A DNA stretch of 64,000 nucleotides, taken from Acidobacteriota bacterium. GTDB taxonomy: Bacteria > Acidobacteriota > Vicinamibacteria > Vicinamibacterales > UBA2999. The notes under the pieces were generated by a model, which was given only the letters and a program-made list of their open reading frames with translations, made no database searches and was not told the DNA's origin. Where the stretch lies: the NCBI GenBank assembly GCA_020851565.1, contig JADZCN010000120.1, positions 23,605 through 87,604 on the forward strand, given 5' to 3'. Within the stretch, counting starts at the first letter, position 1, and every line of letters begins with the position of its first letter. The position numbers were made by a program, and so were the translations under genes. Positions 46,260 through 55,396 of the stretch are shown piece by piece.

Positions 46260-47402
46260 GTGTCAGTTTCCCCGAACTCTGAAGTTCGTCTGCTGGGCAC
46301 GAGCGAGGTCGTGCGCAACATCCTGGCCGATATCGACTGCGCCGCCCGCTCGGGCGCGAAGGTCCTCATCACCGGCGAGACCGGTGTCGGCAAGGAAGTG
46401 GTGGCACGCCTCATTCACCATCGCAGCGCGCGCGCGGCCGGCAAGCTCGTCACCGTGAACTGCGCGGGCCTGCCGGATTCGCTGCTCGAGTCCGAGCTCT
46501 TCGGCCACGTGCGCGGCAGCTTCACCGGCGCCTATCGCGACAAGCCCGGCCTGCTGGAGATGGCGCCCAACGGAACCGTCTTCCTCGACGAAGTCGGCGA
46601 GATGAGCGCGCGGATGCAGGTCGTGCTCCTCCGCTTCCTCGAGACCGGCGAGATTCAGCGCATCGGCGCCGACCGCTCGCACACGCGCGTCAACGTCCGG
46701 CTCATCACGGCCACCAACCGCGACCTCCCGAAGGAGATCGCCGCCGGCAACTTCCGCGAGGATCTGTTCTTCCGCCTCAACGTGATCCGGATGACCATCC
46801 CCCCGCTGCGCGAGCGCATCGAGGACGTGCCCTTGCTCTTCGATCACTACCTGGCCCTCTACTGCGAGCAGCATCGTGTCGAGCGGCCCGAGATCTCGCA
46901 GGCGGCGCTGGACGTCCTGCTCGGCTATCGCTGGCCCGGCAACATCCGCGAGCTGCGCAACGTGGCCGAGCGCATTGCGCTCAAGTCCGTCGGCCAGATC
47001 CTGCGTCCCGCCGACCTGCCCAGCGAGTTGCTGAAGCCGGCCCAGGGCGCGCCACTCGTGGCCGGCGCCGCCGCGCCCACCCACTCGGCTCAGGTCGAGG
47101 AGATGACCCAGCGCATGCTGCGCCACGGCGAGTCGTTCTGGTCGGTCGTCTATCCGGTCTTCATGGCGCGCGACCTCACGCGCGCGGATCTGCGCCGCAT
47201 CGTCGAGATCGGCCTCGAGAGCACCAACGGCAACTACCGGCTCCTCGTGGCGCTCTACAACATGCCCAACGAGGACTACAAGCGGTTCCTGGGCTTCCTG
47301 CGCAAGCACAATTGCCACCTGCCCTTCCAGCGCTTTCGGACTATTCCCTCGCGCGTCAGTTCGGGTAATGTGCCGAGAACGCCGGTGGCCGCGGCCGGCT
47401 AG
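46260..47402 (+). CDS. Sigma-54-dependent activator without receiver domain (B)
   Basis: A 380-aa AAA+ protein. GETGVGKE Walker A, GSFTGA loop, [22 protein letters not shown] and [15 protein letters not shown]. The same C-terminal domain as its paralogue replaces Fis: [44 protein letters not shown] precedes GTG 46260. A stand-alone receiver protein is encoded 9 bp downstream and could supply the missing input, by context only. Confidence 0.88.
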   Translation: MSVSPNSEVRLLGTSEVVRNILADIDCAARSGAKVLITGETGVGKEVVARLIHHRSARAAGKLVTVNCAGLPDSLLESELFGHVRGSFTGAYRDKPGLLEMAPNGTVFLDEVGEMSARMQVVLLRFLETGEIQRIGADRSHTRVNVRLITATNRDLPKEIAAGNFREDLFFRLNVIRMTIPPLRERIEDVPLLFDHYLALYCEQHRVERPEISQAALDVLLGYRWPGNIRELRNVAERIALKSVGQILRPADLPSELLKPAQGAPLVAGAAAPTHSAQVEEMTQRMLRHGESFWSVVYPVFMARDLTRADLRRIVEIGLESTNGNYRLLVALYNMPNEDYKRFLGFLRKHNCHLPFQRFRTIPSRVSSGNVPRTPVAAAG

Positions 47403-47411
47403 ACTGGAAGA

Positions 47412-47828
47412 ATGGAACGGGTCATGGCGCAGGAGTCCGCGCCGGCCACGACCGACGGTCGGGGACCGGTGGTCATCGTCGACGATGACGTGAGTTGCCT
47501 CGCGGCGGTGGAGCAGATCGTCCGCCACTGGGGCCACGACACCGTGACCTTCCGCTCGTTCGAGGACGCTCGCGCCTACCTCGCGAGCGCTACTCCGGCG
47601 GTCGTCATCGTGGACGTCCGCCTCGGGAACTACAACGGGCTCCAGCTCATCCACTTCTCCCAGGAGCGTAGCCCCGCCACGCAGTGGCTGGTGGTGTCAG
47701 GCTTCGACGACCCGGTCCTCCGCAAGGAGGCCACGAAGCTGGGCGCGCTCTTCCTGACCAAGCCGCTCGACCTGGGCAAGTTGAAGGAACACCTGGAGCG
47801 CAATGAGAGACCCGCGACCAGCGCCTGA
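47412..47828 (+). CDS. Stand-alone response-regulator receiver
   Basis: A 138-aa single-domain receiver: VVIVDDDVSCLAAVEQI (acidic pocket), VVIVDVRLGNYNG (phospho-Asp), WLVVSGFDDP (Thr/Ser switch) and FLTKPLDLGKL (Lys). No output domain. Starts 9 bp after the sigma-54 activator gene, so the two are likely co-transcribed and may act together. Kinase not in the window. ATG 47424 is an alternative start. Confidence 0.85.
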   Translation: MERVMAQESAPATTDGRGPVVIVDDDVSCLAAVEQIVRHWGHDTVTFRSFEDARAYLASATPAVVIVDVRLGNYNGLQLIHFSQERSPATQWLVVSGFDDPVLRKEATKLGALFLTKPLDLGKLKEHLERNERPATSA

Positions 47829-47880
47829 GCGCGCTGCTCCACTCTTCCTCCTGCTCCTCGCTATCTGACGGTCTCACGTC

Positions 47881-48234
47881 TCACTTCTCACTTCCCGCGT
47901 CTCGGGTCCCCACCTCCCCCGCCACCCAGTCCAAGTAGGCGGCGCCTCCCCCACCGACCGGTAACACCAGCAGCTCCGGCACGTCGTATGGGTGCAGGTC
48001 GGCCAGGCGGCGCTCGATGGCCGTCACGCGCTCGGCAGTGGTCTTGACCATGACCTGCCGCTCGCTGGCCGCCTCAATGGCCCCGTGCCAGTGGTAGGTG
48101 GAGGCCATCGCCGCCATGACGCTGACGCATGCGGCGAGTCTCTCTGAAACCAGGGTTCTCGCAAAGCCATCCGCATCCAGTTCAAGAGGAATCGTGGTCA
48201 GGACGAGCACGACGTTGGTGGGCTGAAGTGCCAA
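47881..48234 (-). CDS. cutA: CutA divalent-cation tolerance protein
   Basis: A 117-aa trimeric ferredoxin-like protein. VLVLTTIPLELDADGFARTLVSERLAACVSV, YHWHGAIEAASERQVMVKTT and LHPYDVPELLVLPV are the family motifs. TTG start 48234 with GAGGTG 8 nt upstream. Role in copper or other cation tolerance is by homology. Convergent with the receiver gene; the gap holds AAGTGAG-type repeats. Confidence 0.93.
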   Translation of the reverse strand: MALQPTNVVLVLTTIPLELDADGFARTLVSERLAACVSVMAAMASTYHWHGAIEAASERQVMVKTTAERVTAIERRLADLHPYDVPELLVLPVGGGGAAYLDWVAGEVGTRDAGSEK

Positions 48235-48363
48235 AGTGTGTCACCTCACGGCTCGCAGTATACCCGTAAAGCCGTTTCAACATAAAAAGGTTTGCATGTA
48301 TCGACGCACTTATGTATAAGTTTGTGCGCGGATACCCGGATAACCACGGTTAAGCCTTGCCGT

Positions 48364-48591
48364 ATGCCTGTGTTCAAGCCTAGACTGCTTACCGCCGTGG
48401 CGGTAAAACGGACCGACAGCGATACGGTGAAGACCACCGTCGAGCTCCCTGGCGAGCTCTGGCGGGCGGCCAAGATCCGCGCCATGGACGAGCGCTCGGA
48501 CCTGCGGTCGGTGCTCATCCGTGCGCTCGAGGAATACCTGGGCCACGCCGCCGCCCAACCCGCCGCCCGCACGGGCTCCGAGGATCGATGA
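48364..48591 (+). CDS. Ribbon-helix-helix protein
   Basis: About 75 aa. TVKTTVELPGELWRAAKIRAMDERSDLRSVLIRALEEYL is an RHH (Arc/CopG) DNA-binding fold. Start uncertain: ATG 48364 is used, an upstream in-frame ATG at 48292 exists. Its stop overlaps the ATG of the FtsB-like gene (ATGA). Its regulon is unknown; no toxin partner is adjacent. Confidence 0.65.
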   Translation: MPVFKPRLLTAVAVKRTDSDTVKTTVELPGELWRAAKIRAMDERSDLRSVLIRALEEYLGHAAAQPAARTGSEDR

Positions 48592-48953
48592 GCGAGCCCG
48601 AGACCTCGGTGGATCGCAAGCGGCCGCCCGCCGGCGCACCCGCCCCGCCCTCGCGGTTGGCGGGCCGTGCCCGGCGCCTGGTGCGCTACGTGCTGGTCAC
48701 GATCACGGCCGTGCTCGTGGTGGACGCGCTCGTCGGCGAGAAGGGCCTGCTCGCGCTGCTCCAGGCGCGACGCGAGCTCGCCGCCGTGGACCACGCCCTC
48801 GATCGCGCGCGCGAAGACAACGAGGCCCTCCGCGAAGAAGCCCGCCGCCTCAAGGAAGATCCGGGTGCCATCGAAGCCATCGCCCGGCGCCACCTCGGCC
48901 TCATCAAGCCGGGCGAGAAGCTCGTGATCGTCAAGGACGTCGCGCCGAAGTAG
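48588..48953 (+). CDS. ftsB: FtsB/DivIC-family septum protein
   Basis: A 121-aa bitopic protein: disordered Pro-rich cytoplasmic head, one helix (YVLVTITAVLVVDALVG, about 34-52), then a coiled coil (LLQARRELAAVDHALDRAREDNEALREEARRLKEDP) and the DivIC-like tail AIEAIARRHLGLIKPGEKLVIV. It would link FtsL and FtsQ at the division site. Assignment rests on topology and the tail motif. Coupled to the RHH gene. Confidence 0.82.
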   Translation: MSEPETSVDRKRPPAGAPAPPSRLAGRARRLVRYVLVTITAVLVVDALVGEKGLLALLQARRELAAVDHALDRAREDNEALREEARRLKEDPGAIEAIARRHLGLIKPGEKLVIVKDVAPK

Positions 48954-49016
48954 CCCGACCGCCCCTCGACCCTGCTACGATGGGAGGCTTCACGGCACTC
49001 ATCGAGGAGGATTCGA

Positions 49017-49442
49017 ATGGCACGTCAGGCAACGGCGGAGTGGAAGGGCGACCTCAAGGGCGGGTCGGGACACGTCAAGTTCGGCAGCGGCGCCTACGAG
49101 GGCGACTACTCGTTCACCTCGCGCTTCGAGGACAAGGCGGGCGCGAACCCCGAAGAGATGGTGGGCGCGGCCTATGCCGGCTGCTTCTCGATGGCGCTGG
49201 CGAACACGCTGGCGGGCATGGGCTTCGTCGCCAACAGCGTGCACACCACCGCCGACGTGCACATGGGCAAGGACGACAAGGGCTTCCTGATCTCCCGCAT
49301 CGATCTGACGGTGGTGGCCGACGTGCCGGGCGTGGACGAGGCGACCTTCCAGGAACAGGCCGAGAAGATGCGCACGGGCTGCATCATCGCGCGCGCGCTG
49401 GCGGCCACGCCCTCGACAATGAAGGCCACCTTGAAGAAGTAA
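49017..49442 (+). CDS. osmC: OsmC-family peroxiredoxin
   Basis: A 141-aa protein with both redox cysteines: AAYAGCFSMALANTLA and RTGCIIARALAATPS. EEMVGAAYAGCF and the N-terminal ATAEWKGDLKGGSGHVKFGS strand fit OsmC, which reduces organic hydroperoxides. GAGGAGG precedes ATG 49017, and TACGAT about 45 bp upstream is a likely -10 box. Confidence 0.93.
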   Translation: MARQATAEWKGDLKGGSGHVKFGSGAYEGDYSFTSRFEDKAGANPEEMVGAAYAGCFSMALANTLAGMGFVANSVHTTADVHMGKDDKGFLISRIDLTVVADVPGVDEATFQEQAEKMRTGCIIARALAATPSTMKATLKK

Positions 49443-49547
49443 GAAGGCGGAAGTGAGAAGTGAGAAGCACGGTCTTTCCCGGCTTCTCACTTCCCTCTTT
49501 GCACTTCCTACTTCCTACTTCCTGCTTGTCACTTCTCACTTCCTGAG
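49443..49547. repeat. Inverted AAGTGAG / CTTCTCA heptamer repeats
   Basis: GAAGTGAGAAGTGAGAAG on the left, CTTCTCACTTCC, TACTTCC, CACTTCTCACTTCC on the right, able to pair across a short centre between the convergent osmC and pirin genes. Shorter copies lie at 17411-17430 and 47876-47896. Confidence 0.88.
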
Positions 49548-50438
49548 GAACGTGCCTTCCCGCAGTTCCGCGAAGGCCTGCCGCAATTCCTCCTGCGTGT
49601 TCATGACAATCGGGCCGTACCAGGCCACCGGCTCCTCGATGGGCCGGCCGGACACGAGCAGGAACCGGATGCCTTCGTCCCCCGCCTGCACGGTGACCTC
49701 GTCGCCGCGATCGAACACCACCAGCGAACGGTTGCCCACGTCGGTCATCACCGGCTCGTCGCCCTGGCCGACGAGTTCGGTGGCCACGGTGCGCGGGCTC
49801 GATGCATCGCGGAAGGTCCCCGAGCCGGCGAAGACGTACGCGAACGCGTTGACGCCCAGGGCCACCGGCAGCGTCTTGCGTCGGCCCGGCGCCACCGAGA
49901 TGTCCAGGTAGCGAGGGTCCGCAGCAATCCCGTCCACCGGACCACGCCGGCCCCAGAACTCGCCGCAAATCACCCGCACGTGCGTCCCATCGTCGTCGGT
50001 GATGGTGGGGATATCCGCCGCTTTCACGTCCTGGTAGCGCGGCGCGGTCATCTTCAGCGCGCGCGGCAGGTTCGCCCACAGCTGGAAGCCGTGCATGCGT
50101 CCGTGCGCGTCGCCCTTCGGCATCTCCTGGTGGACGATGCCGCTGCCGGCGGTCATCCACTGCACGTCGCCGGCGCCGAGCGAGCCCTGGTTGCCGAGCG
50201 AGTCGCCGTGGTCCACCGTGCCCGCCAGGACGTAGGTGATGGTCTCGATGCCGCGGTGCGGATGCCACGGGAAACCGGCCACGTAGTCCTCCGGCCGCTC
50301 GTTGCGGAAGTCATCGAAGAGCAGGAAGGGATCGAAGTCCCCGGTCTTGCCGAAGCCGAAGGCCCGCCGGAGGTGGACCCCGGCGCCCTCCATGGTGGGC
50401 TGCGATTCGCTGACGTACTTCACCGGCCGCATGGACAT
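49536..50438 (-). CDS. Pirin-family protein (second copy)
   Basis: A 300-aa bicupin. GAGGGGG precedes ATG 50438. FPWHPHRGIETITYVLAGTVDHGDSLGN and GDVQWMTAGSGIVHQEMP hold the metal-binding His/Glu set; HGFQLWANLPRALKM and a Pirin_C half (DRGDEVTVQAGDEGIRFLLVSGRPI) follow. This form is closer to YhhW-type quercetinases than the copy at 19673, but activity is untested. The end overlaps the heptamer repeats. Confidence 0.87.
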   Translation of the reverse strand: MSMRPVKYVSESQPTMEGAGVHLRRAFGFGKTGDFDPFLLFDDFRNERPEDYVAGFPWHPHRGIETITYVLAGTVDHGDSLGNQGSLGAGDVQWMTAGSGIVHQEMPKGDAHGRMHGFQLWANLPRALKMTAPRYQDVKAADIPTITDDDGTHVRVICGEFWGRRGPVDGIAADPRYLDISVAPGRRKTLPVALGVNAFAYVFAGSGTFRDASSPRTVATELVGQGDEPVMTDVGNRSLVVFDRGDEVTVQAGDEGIRFLLVSGRPIEEPVAWYGPIVMNTQEELRQAFAELREGTFLRK

Positions 50439-50491
50439 GAAGAACCCCCTCTGAGGTTAGATGCCGCGCGCCGGAAACGCGGTTCCCGGAC

Positions 50492-52039
50492 CTACCGCCA
50501 GAGGTCCACGATGATCTCGTTGCGCACGCGGTAGTCGGCGTACGGCGTCCGCACCAGCAGGCGCCTGACGATGGTCTCGGCTCGCTCCTTGTCGACGCGA
50601 TGCGTGGCGCACCCCGACAGCAGGACATAGCGCCCGGATCGTCCGTCGTAGATCTCGACCCACGCGTTCACGTCGGGCGAGGCCAGCTCCGAGGTGAGCT
50701 GATCGTTCATCTCGTCCTCGCGGCGCGACAGCAGCTGCTGGCCCACCTCGTCCAGCTCGGGCTCGAGGCGCGGCGCGCGGCGCGTGGTCCCCGCTGTGGT
50801 CCCCGCAGGCGGCGCGGGCAGCAGCGAGGTGAACACCACCAGCCGGGCGTCGCTGCCGTCGGGGGCCCCGACGAAGGCGCGCGTCACGCGGTAGCCGGGC
50901 TCGACCTTCCGGTTCAGCTCGTTCTCGAGCTGCATCGCGCGCGCAATTCGCGTGGCGGCGGACCGCGCCGTCGCCAGGCGCGCCCGCACTTCGCAGGAGG
51001 GACGCCCGAACATCAGCAGATTGCTCGCCGACGGCTCGGGGCGGATGACGAAGTCGAACCCTCGATTGACGATCGGGCCCTGCGGATCCTCGGCGACGCA
51101 GTAGACATCGCCGTCGGTGAAGATGTCGGCGCCCGCGATGGCGCCCCGCCCGCACGGCATGCCCCAGGGGCCGTCGTCCAGATCTGCCTGGACGACGCGG
51201 CCGTCCCAGCCCGCGGGCTTCAGCAGCGCCACGTCGAGATCGGTGCCGCGCATCCGCACCAGCTGGACGCGAAAACCCTGCTCCGCGCGTGCCTTCAGGC
51301 GCGCTTCGAGCCGCGAGCGCTGATGGGTCTTGTCGGTCTCCCAGGCGAAGTCGGCCGGCGCCCCCTGGGCGGCGCCGAGCTCCACCAGTCCCGAGTCGAG
51401 GGTGATGGGCACCAGTCGCATGGCGCGCCCGCGGGCGGCGGCGTCTTCCAGGAACCTGGCGTCCCACCCCTTGCGGCCGGCGTTCCGGTAGACGCGGTAC
51501 TCGAGACCAGCGGGTTCGGCGCCCCGCTCGAAAGCCGCGTGGAAGTAGCCGCCCTCGTAGGCGGTGACGGTGAGACGAAAGCCCTCCGCCCCGTATCCCG
51601 CGACGATCTTGTCGACGCCGAAGGCCGTGCGGGCGTGGAGGAACCGGTACTCGCGCGGCAGGGCGGGACGGCCGATGGGCCGGCTCATGATCACGAACAC
51701 GTGGCCGCCGTGGTCCACGAGCCCCGCGGTGTAGGGCTTGCGGTCGAGGAGCTGATCCACCAGGCGGCCGTCGCCGCCGACGATGGCGCCGACCTCGAAC
51801 CCGAGCGCGGCGAACTGGTTGACGTTGCGCGCCAGGCTCTCCTCGACGTCCAGCTCGCGATCGAGGGAGGTGGTGGCCACGACAACGCGATGCTCGTAGC
51901 GTAGCGCCTGGGCCGACAGCGTTCCGGATCCGCCCGCCGGCGGCAGGATCATGACGCACCCAGCCAGCAGGGTCAGGGCAAGGGCCGCCCGGGCCACGCG
52001 GCCCCGGCGGCGTTCGTGACTTGTCTCAGCGTCGTTCAC
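50492..52039 (-). CDS. Large exported protein of unknown function
   Basis: A 515-aa protein. GTG 52039 with GGGGAGG upstream is preferred to an ATG at 52126, which would overlap the divergent gene start. Signal or lipoprotein-like N-terminus (RAALALTLLAGCVMILPP; the LLAGC is a good lipobox, so it may be a lipoprotein). The rest has repeated modules of the form Y-x-FL-x-ARTAFGVDKI and FVGAPDGSDARLVVF, with no known domain. TACAAT at 52089-52084 may be its -10 box. Confidence 0.6.
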   Translation of the reverse strand: MNDAETSHERRRGRVARAALALTLLAGCVMILPPAGGSGTLSAQALRYEHRVVVATTSLDRELDVEESLARNVNQFAALGFEVGAIVGGDGRLVDQLLDRKPYTAGLVDHGGHVFVIMSRPIGRPALPREYRFLHARTAFGVDKIVAGYGAEGFRLTVTAYEGGYFHAAFERGAEPAGLEYRVYRNAGRKGWDARFLEDAAARGRAMRLVPITLDSGLVELGAAQGAPADFAWETDKTHQRSRLEARLKARAEQGFRVQLVRMRGTDLDVALLKPAGWDGRVVQADLDDGPWGMPCGRGAIAGADIFTDGDVYCVAEDPQGPIVNRGFDFVIRPEPSASNLLMFGRPSCEVRARLATARSAATRIARAMQLENELNRKVEPGYRVTRAFVGAPDGSDARLVVFTSLLPAPPAGTTAGTTRRAPRLEPELDEVGQQLLSRREDEMNDQLTSELASPDVNAWVEIYDGRSGRYVLLSGCATHRVDKERAETIVRRLLVRTPYADYRVRNEIIVDLWR

Positions 52040-52124
52040 CCAGGCCTCCCCGCCGCCCGGCAGGGACCGCCCGCGGCACGGACGATTGTATCGCTGGTAG
52101 ACTCTCCACTCGGTCCTCACCGGC

Positions 52125-53837
52125 ATGAAGTTCCTCCCCAGCCAGCTCGCCTACCTGTTCTCGGAGCGGGAGCTCCGCACGAACCTGAACAGCCTGCTCC
52201 GGTACATCGCGTTCCTCGCGGCGCTCGTCACGCTCTACGCGGTGCTGTTCCACGTGATCATGGAGCGCGTCGAGCACCAGTCGCACTCGTGGGTCACGGG
52301 CTTCTACTGGACCCTCGTGGTCATGACCACGCTCGGCTTCGGCGACATCACGTTCACCAGCGACATCGGGCGCGTCTTCAGCATCGTCGTGCTGCTCTCT
52401 GGCGTCGTGTTCCTGCTGGTGATGCTCCCCTTCCTGTTCATCCGGCTGTTCTACGCGCCGTGGCTGGAGGCCCGGATGCGCATGCGGGCCCCGCGCGCCG
52501 TGCCGGCCAACGTGCGGGACCACATCCTGATCGCCGAGCACGACGCCATCGCGCTGGGGCTCATCCCCCGTCTCCAGACCAACGGCATCCCGTACACGGT
52601 CATCGAGCCCGACCCGGCGAGGTCGGCCCAGCTGGCCGGGGATGGCGTGTCGGTCATCACGGGCGACATCGACAGCGCGGACACCTATCGCGCGGCGGGG
52701 GCGGCCCGCGCGCGGATGCTGGTCGTGAACCGCGAGGACACGACCAACACGAACATCACCCTGACGGCGCGGGAGGTGAGCGCCGACCTCCCCATCGCGG
52801 CGATCGCCGAGAACGAGGACTCGGTCGACATCCTGCAGATGAGCGGCGCCACGCACGTGCTGCCCGTCAAGGCCCAGCTGGGCGAATACCTCGCGCAGCG
52901 CGTGGACGTGGGGCGCGTCGAAGCACACGTCGTAGGCAGCTACCGCGACCTGCTGATCGCCGAAGTTCCCGTCCGGCACACGCCGTTTGCGGGCATCGAG
53001 GTGCGGCAGACGCGCCTGCGCGAGGCCAGCGGGATGAGCGTTGCGGGCATCTGGCAGCGCGGGCGGCTGCAGCCGGCGTACCCGACCACGCGCATCGATC
53101 CGTCCGGCGTGCTCGTCGTGGCGGGCACCCGCGCGCAGGTCGACGGCCTGAACGAGCGGCTCGCGAAGGGCCGGGCCGCCGAGCCGGGTGGCGCCGTCCT
53201 CATCATCGGCGCCGGCCGCGTGGGCCAGGCGGCCGCCGCGGCCCTGAAGCGCAACGGCATCCGGACCCACGTCGTCGAGAAGGACGCGCGTGCGCTGGCC
53301 GCGCTCGCGCACGTCGCCGACGAAGTGATCGAGGGCGACGCCGCGGACCGCGAGGTGCTCGCCCGCGCCGGGCTGGCCGAGGCCGCCTCCGTCGTCCTCA
53401 CCACGAACGACGATGCGATGAACATCTACCTGGCGGTGTACTGCCGGCGCCTGAAGCCGGAGCTTCGCATCGTGAGCCGGATCACGCACGAGCGCAACGT
53501 GGAGGCCATCCACCGGGCCGGCGCCGATTTCGTGTTGAGCTACGCCTCACTCGGCGCCGAGACGCTCTTCGCCCTCATCCGCCATCGCGAAACGGTCATC
53601 CTCGGCGAGGGCGTCGCGCTCTTCACGCGCGCCGTGCCGCCGCAGCTGGTGAACCGGACGCTGCAGGAGGGCGCCATCGGCACGCTGACGGGGCTCGTGG
53701 TCATTGCCCTCCAGGACAAGGACCGCTTCGTCACCGAGCTGCACTCCGGCACGCGGCTGCCCGAGGGGTCCGAGCTGGTGATGATCGGCAACCTCGAGCA
53801 GCGGCGCGCGTTCTCCGAAGCGTTCGGCCGGGCCTGA
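52125..53837 (+). CDS. Potassium channel with two RCK modules
   Basis: A 570-aa inner-membrane protein. Two helices flank the pore loop; TTLGFGD (68-74) is the selectivity filter. Then two RCK (TrkA_N/TrkA_C) units: the first has a degenerate nucleotide loop (ILIAEHDAIALGL), the second a canonical one (VLIIGAGRVGQAAAAAL) with IEGDAADREVLARAGL. C-terminal TrkA_C NRTLQEGAIGTLTGLVVIAL. Tandem RCK pairs occur in MthK/GsuK-like channels. TAGACT 21 nt before ATG is the likely -10 box. Confidence 0.88.
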   Translation: MKFLPSQLAYLFSERELRTNLNSLLRYIAFLAALVTLYAVLFHVIMERVEHQSHSWVTGFYWTLVVMTTLGFGDITFTSDIGRVFSIVVLLSGVVFLLVMLPFLFIRLFYAPWLEARMRMRAPRAVPANVRDHILIAEHDAIALGLIPRLQTNGIPYTVIEPDPARSAQLAGDGVSVITGDIDSADTYRAAGAARARMLVVNREDTTNTNITLTAREVSADLPIAAIAENEDSVDILQMSGATHVLPVKAQLGEYLAQRVDVGRVEAHVVGSYRDLLIAEVPVRHTPFAGIEVRQTRLREASGMSVAGIWQRGRLQPAYPTTRIDPSGVLVVAGTRAQVDGLNERLAKGRAAEPGGAVLIIGAGRVGQAAAAALKRNGIRTHVVEKDARALAALAHVADEVIEGDAADREVLARAGLAEAASVVLTTNDDAMNIYLAVYCRRLKPELRIVSRITHERNVEAIHRAGADFVLSYASLGAETLFALIRHRETVILGEGVALFTRAVPPQLVNRTLQEGAIGTLTGLVVIALQDKDRFVTELHSGTRLPEGSELVMIGNLEQRRAFSEAFGRA

Positions 53838-53863
53838 GCGGCACGGCACCGCACGAGGCGCCG

Positions 53864-54256
53864 TCACGCCAGCCGATCGGGCATCACGAACACGCGCCGC
53901 GCACGGGGAGACGCCAGGGTCTCGGGCGCATACAGGCGATCCAGGAGCGACGGCTTCCAGGCCAGCAGGTCAGGATGTGACGCCGCGAAGGCCTCCCAGC
54001 TCGTCGCGGGATCGCTGCCCGCCCATCGCTCGTTGATCAGCAGCACGTAGGCCACCGTGATGGTCTCGTGGTAGAGCCCCGTGGCGCCCTGCGCCTCCGC
54101 GAAGCGCTTGAGGCCGGCACAGAAGCGGCCCAGCGCTTCGGGCAACGGATGCGCCCGGAGATAGTTCCACGCGACCCGCACGTGCTGCGCGTGGTGGAAT
54201 CCGCCCTCGGGCACCTGCCCGGCCTCGAACGCGTGCATCAGTTCTTCATCGGTCAT
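53864..54256 (-). CDS. Small conserved-looking protein of unknown function
   Basis: A 130-aa helical protein. GGAGGCCG precedes ATG 54256. Features: GGFHHAQHVRVAWNYLRAHPLPEALGRF and GLYHETITVAYVLLINERW, rich in conserved-looking His and Trp. I recall similar short proteins in other soil bacteria but no function. Convergent with the K+ channel gene 27 bp away. Confidence 0.6.
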   Translation of the reverse strand: MTDEELMHAFEAGQVPEGGFHHAQHVRVAWNYLRAHPLPEALGRFCAGLKRFAEAQGATGLYHETITVAYVLLINERWAGSDPATSWEAFAASHPDLLAWKPSLLDRLYAPETLASPRARRVFVMPDRLA

Positions 54257-54301
54257 CGATCGGCCTCCGTTCCGCGCGCGGCGCGGCAACTGCGTGCGTA
54301 C

Positions 54302-54338
54302 AAAACAAAAGGGGTGGCGGCCCGGAGGCCGTCACCCC
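54302..54338 (-). terminator. Hairpin with T-tract in the leader of a minus-strand gene
   Basis: Stem of 12 bp (GGGGTGGCGGCC with GGCCGTCACCCC, one mismatch), loop CGGA; on the minus strand TTTTGTTTT follows. It lies between any promoter on the right and the gene starting at 54256, so it could act as an attenuator or as a stop for antisense transcription from 54381. Confidence 0.6.
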
Positions 54339-54345
54339 TGTGCGG

Positions 54346-54374
54346 TTGACCTTTCCAGTATACACCCGTAAGCT
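54346..54374 (+). promoter_or_regulatory. Sigma-70-type leaderless promoter
   Basis: TTGACC (54346-54351), 17-bp spacer, TAAGCT (54369-54374); ATG 54381 is 6 nt after the -10 box. Best -35 match among the leaderless promoters here. Confidence 0.72.
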
Positions 54375-54380
54375 CGGACC

Positions 54381-55379
54381 ATGCGTATTCGTCTGCTTTC
54401 CACCGTTACTCTCGTCATGGCCCTGGCCACCGCGGCCACGCTCCGGGCCGACGTCAAGACCCAGGAGCGTACCCAGGTGAAGTTCGAGGGCGCCCTGGGC
54501 CGAATCGTGAACATCTTCGGCGGCCGCGCCGCGCGCGACGGGATCGTGAGCACCGTGACCGTGAAGGGCGATCGGATGATGACCACGAGCCGGGACACCG
54601 GCGAGATCGTGGACCTGGCCGAGGAGAAGGTCTACACGCTGGACCTCAAGAAGAAGACCTACACCGTCGTCACCTTCGCCGAGATGCGCAAGAAGATGGA
54701 AGAGGCAATGGCGAAGGCGAAGAAGGACGTCGAGGCCCGGGAGGACAAGAAGTCCGACGAGCCGCAGAAGGAATACGAGGTGGACTTCTCGGTCAAGGAG
54801 ACCGGCCAGTCCCGCCAGATCGCCGGCTACGACACGAAGGAATCCATCGCCACGATCACCGTCCGCGAGAAGGGCAAGACCATCGAGGACGGCGGCATGG
54901 TGATGGAAACCAGCATGTGGATGACGCCCTCGCTGCCGGCCCTGAAGGAGCTGGCGGACTTCCGGCTGCGCTACGCGCAGAAGCTGTACGGCCCCGTGAT
55001 GGCGCAGGCGGCGCCGGACATGGCGCAGGCCATGGCGATGTACCCGATGATGAAGGACGCCATGGCGAAGTTCCAGGAAGAGGGCAAGAAGCTGTCGGGT
55101 ACGCCCCTGGCCACCGAAGCGAAGTTCCAGCTGGCCGGCCCGCCCCAGAGTGCCGAGGAGCAGGCCAAGGCAGACGATGAGCCCGCGCCGAAGGGCGTGG
55201 GCGGCCTGCTCGGCGGCCTCGGGCGCCGGATGGCGCGCAAGAAGGAAGAGCCAAAGGACGACACCAGCGCGACGCCCGGGCGCGTGACGGTGATGACGAC
55301 CACCACCGAGTCGCTGCAGGTGTCCGCCTCGGCCACGGACGCCGACGTGGCCCTCCCGGCGGGCTTCAAGCAGCGGTAG
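54381..55379 (+). CDS. Exported protein of unknown function (DUF4412-like)
   Basis: A 332-aa protein. Signal peptide MRIRLLSTVTLVMALATAATLRAD. The mature N-terminal half is beta-rich (TQVKFEGALGRIVNIFGG, STVTVKGDRMMTT, KVYTLDLKKKTYTVVTF), as in DUF4412/LolA-like folds. A Lys/Glu-rich helix (KMEEAMAKAKKDVEAREDKK), a Met-rich stretch (MAQAMAMYPMMKDAMAKF) and a Lys-rich tail follow. The cytochrome c gene follows 17 bp downstream and may be co-transcribed. Confidence 0.62.
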   Translation: MRIRLLSTVTLVMALATAATLRADVKTQERTQVKFEGALGRIVNIFGGRAARDGIVSTVTVKGDRMMTTSRDTGEIVDLAEEKVYTLDLKKKTYTVVTFAEMRKKMEEAMAKAKKDVEAREDKKSDEPQKEYEVDFSVKETGQSRQIAGYDTKESIATITVREKGKTIEDGGMVMETSMWMTPSLPALKELADFRLRYAQKLYGPVMAQAAPDMAQAMAMYPMMKDAMAKFQEEGKKLSGTPLATEAKFQLAGPPQSAEEQAKADDEPAPKGVGGLLGGLGRRMARKKEEPKDDTSATPGRVTVMTTTTESLQVSASATDADVALPAGFKQR

Positions 55380-55396
55380 CGGCCAGGCCGGTACCC

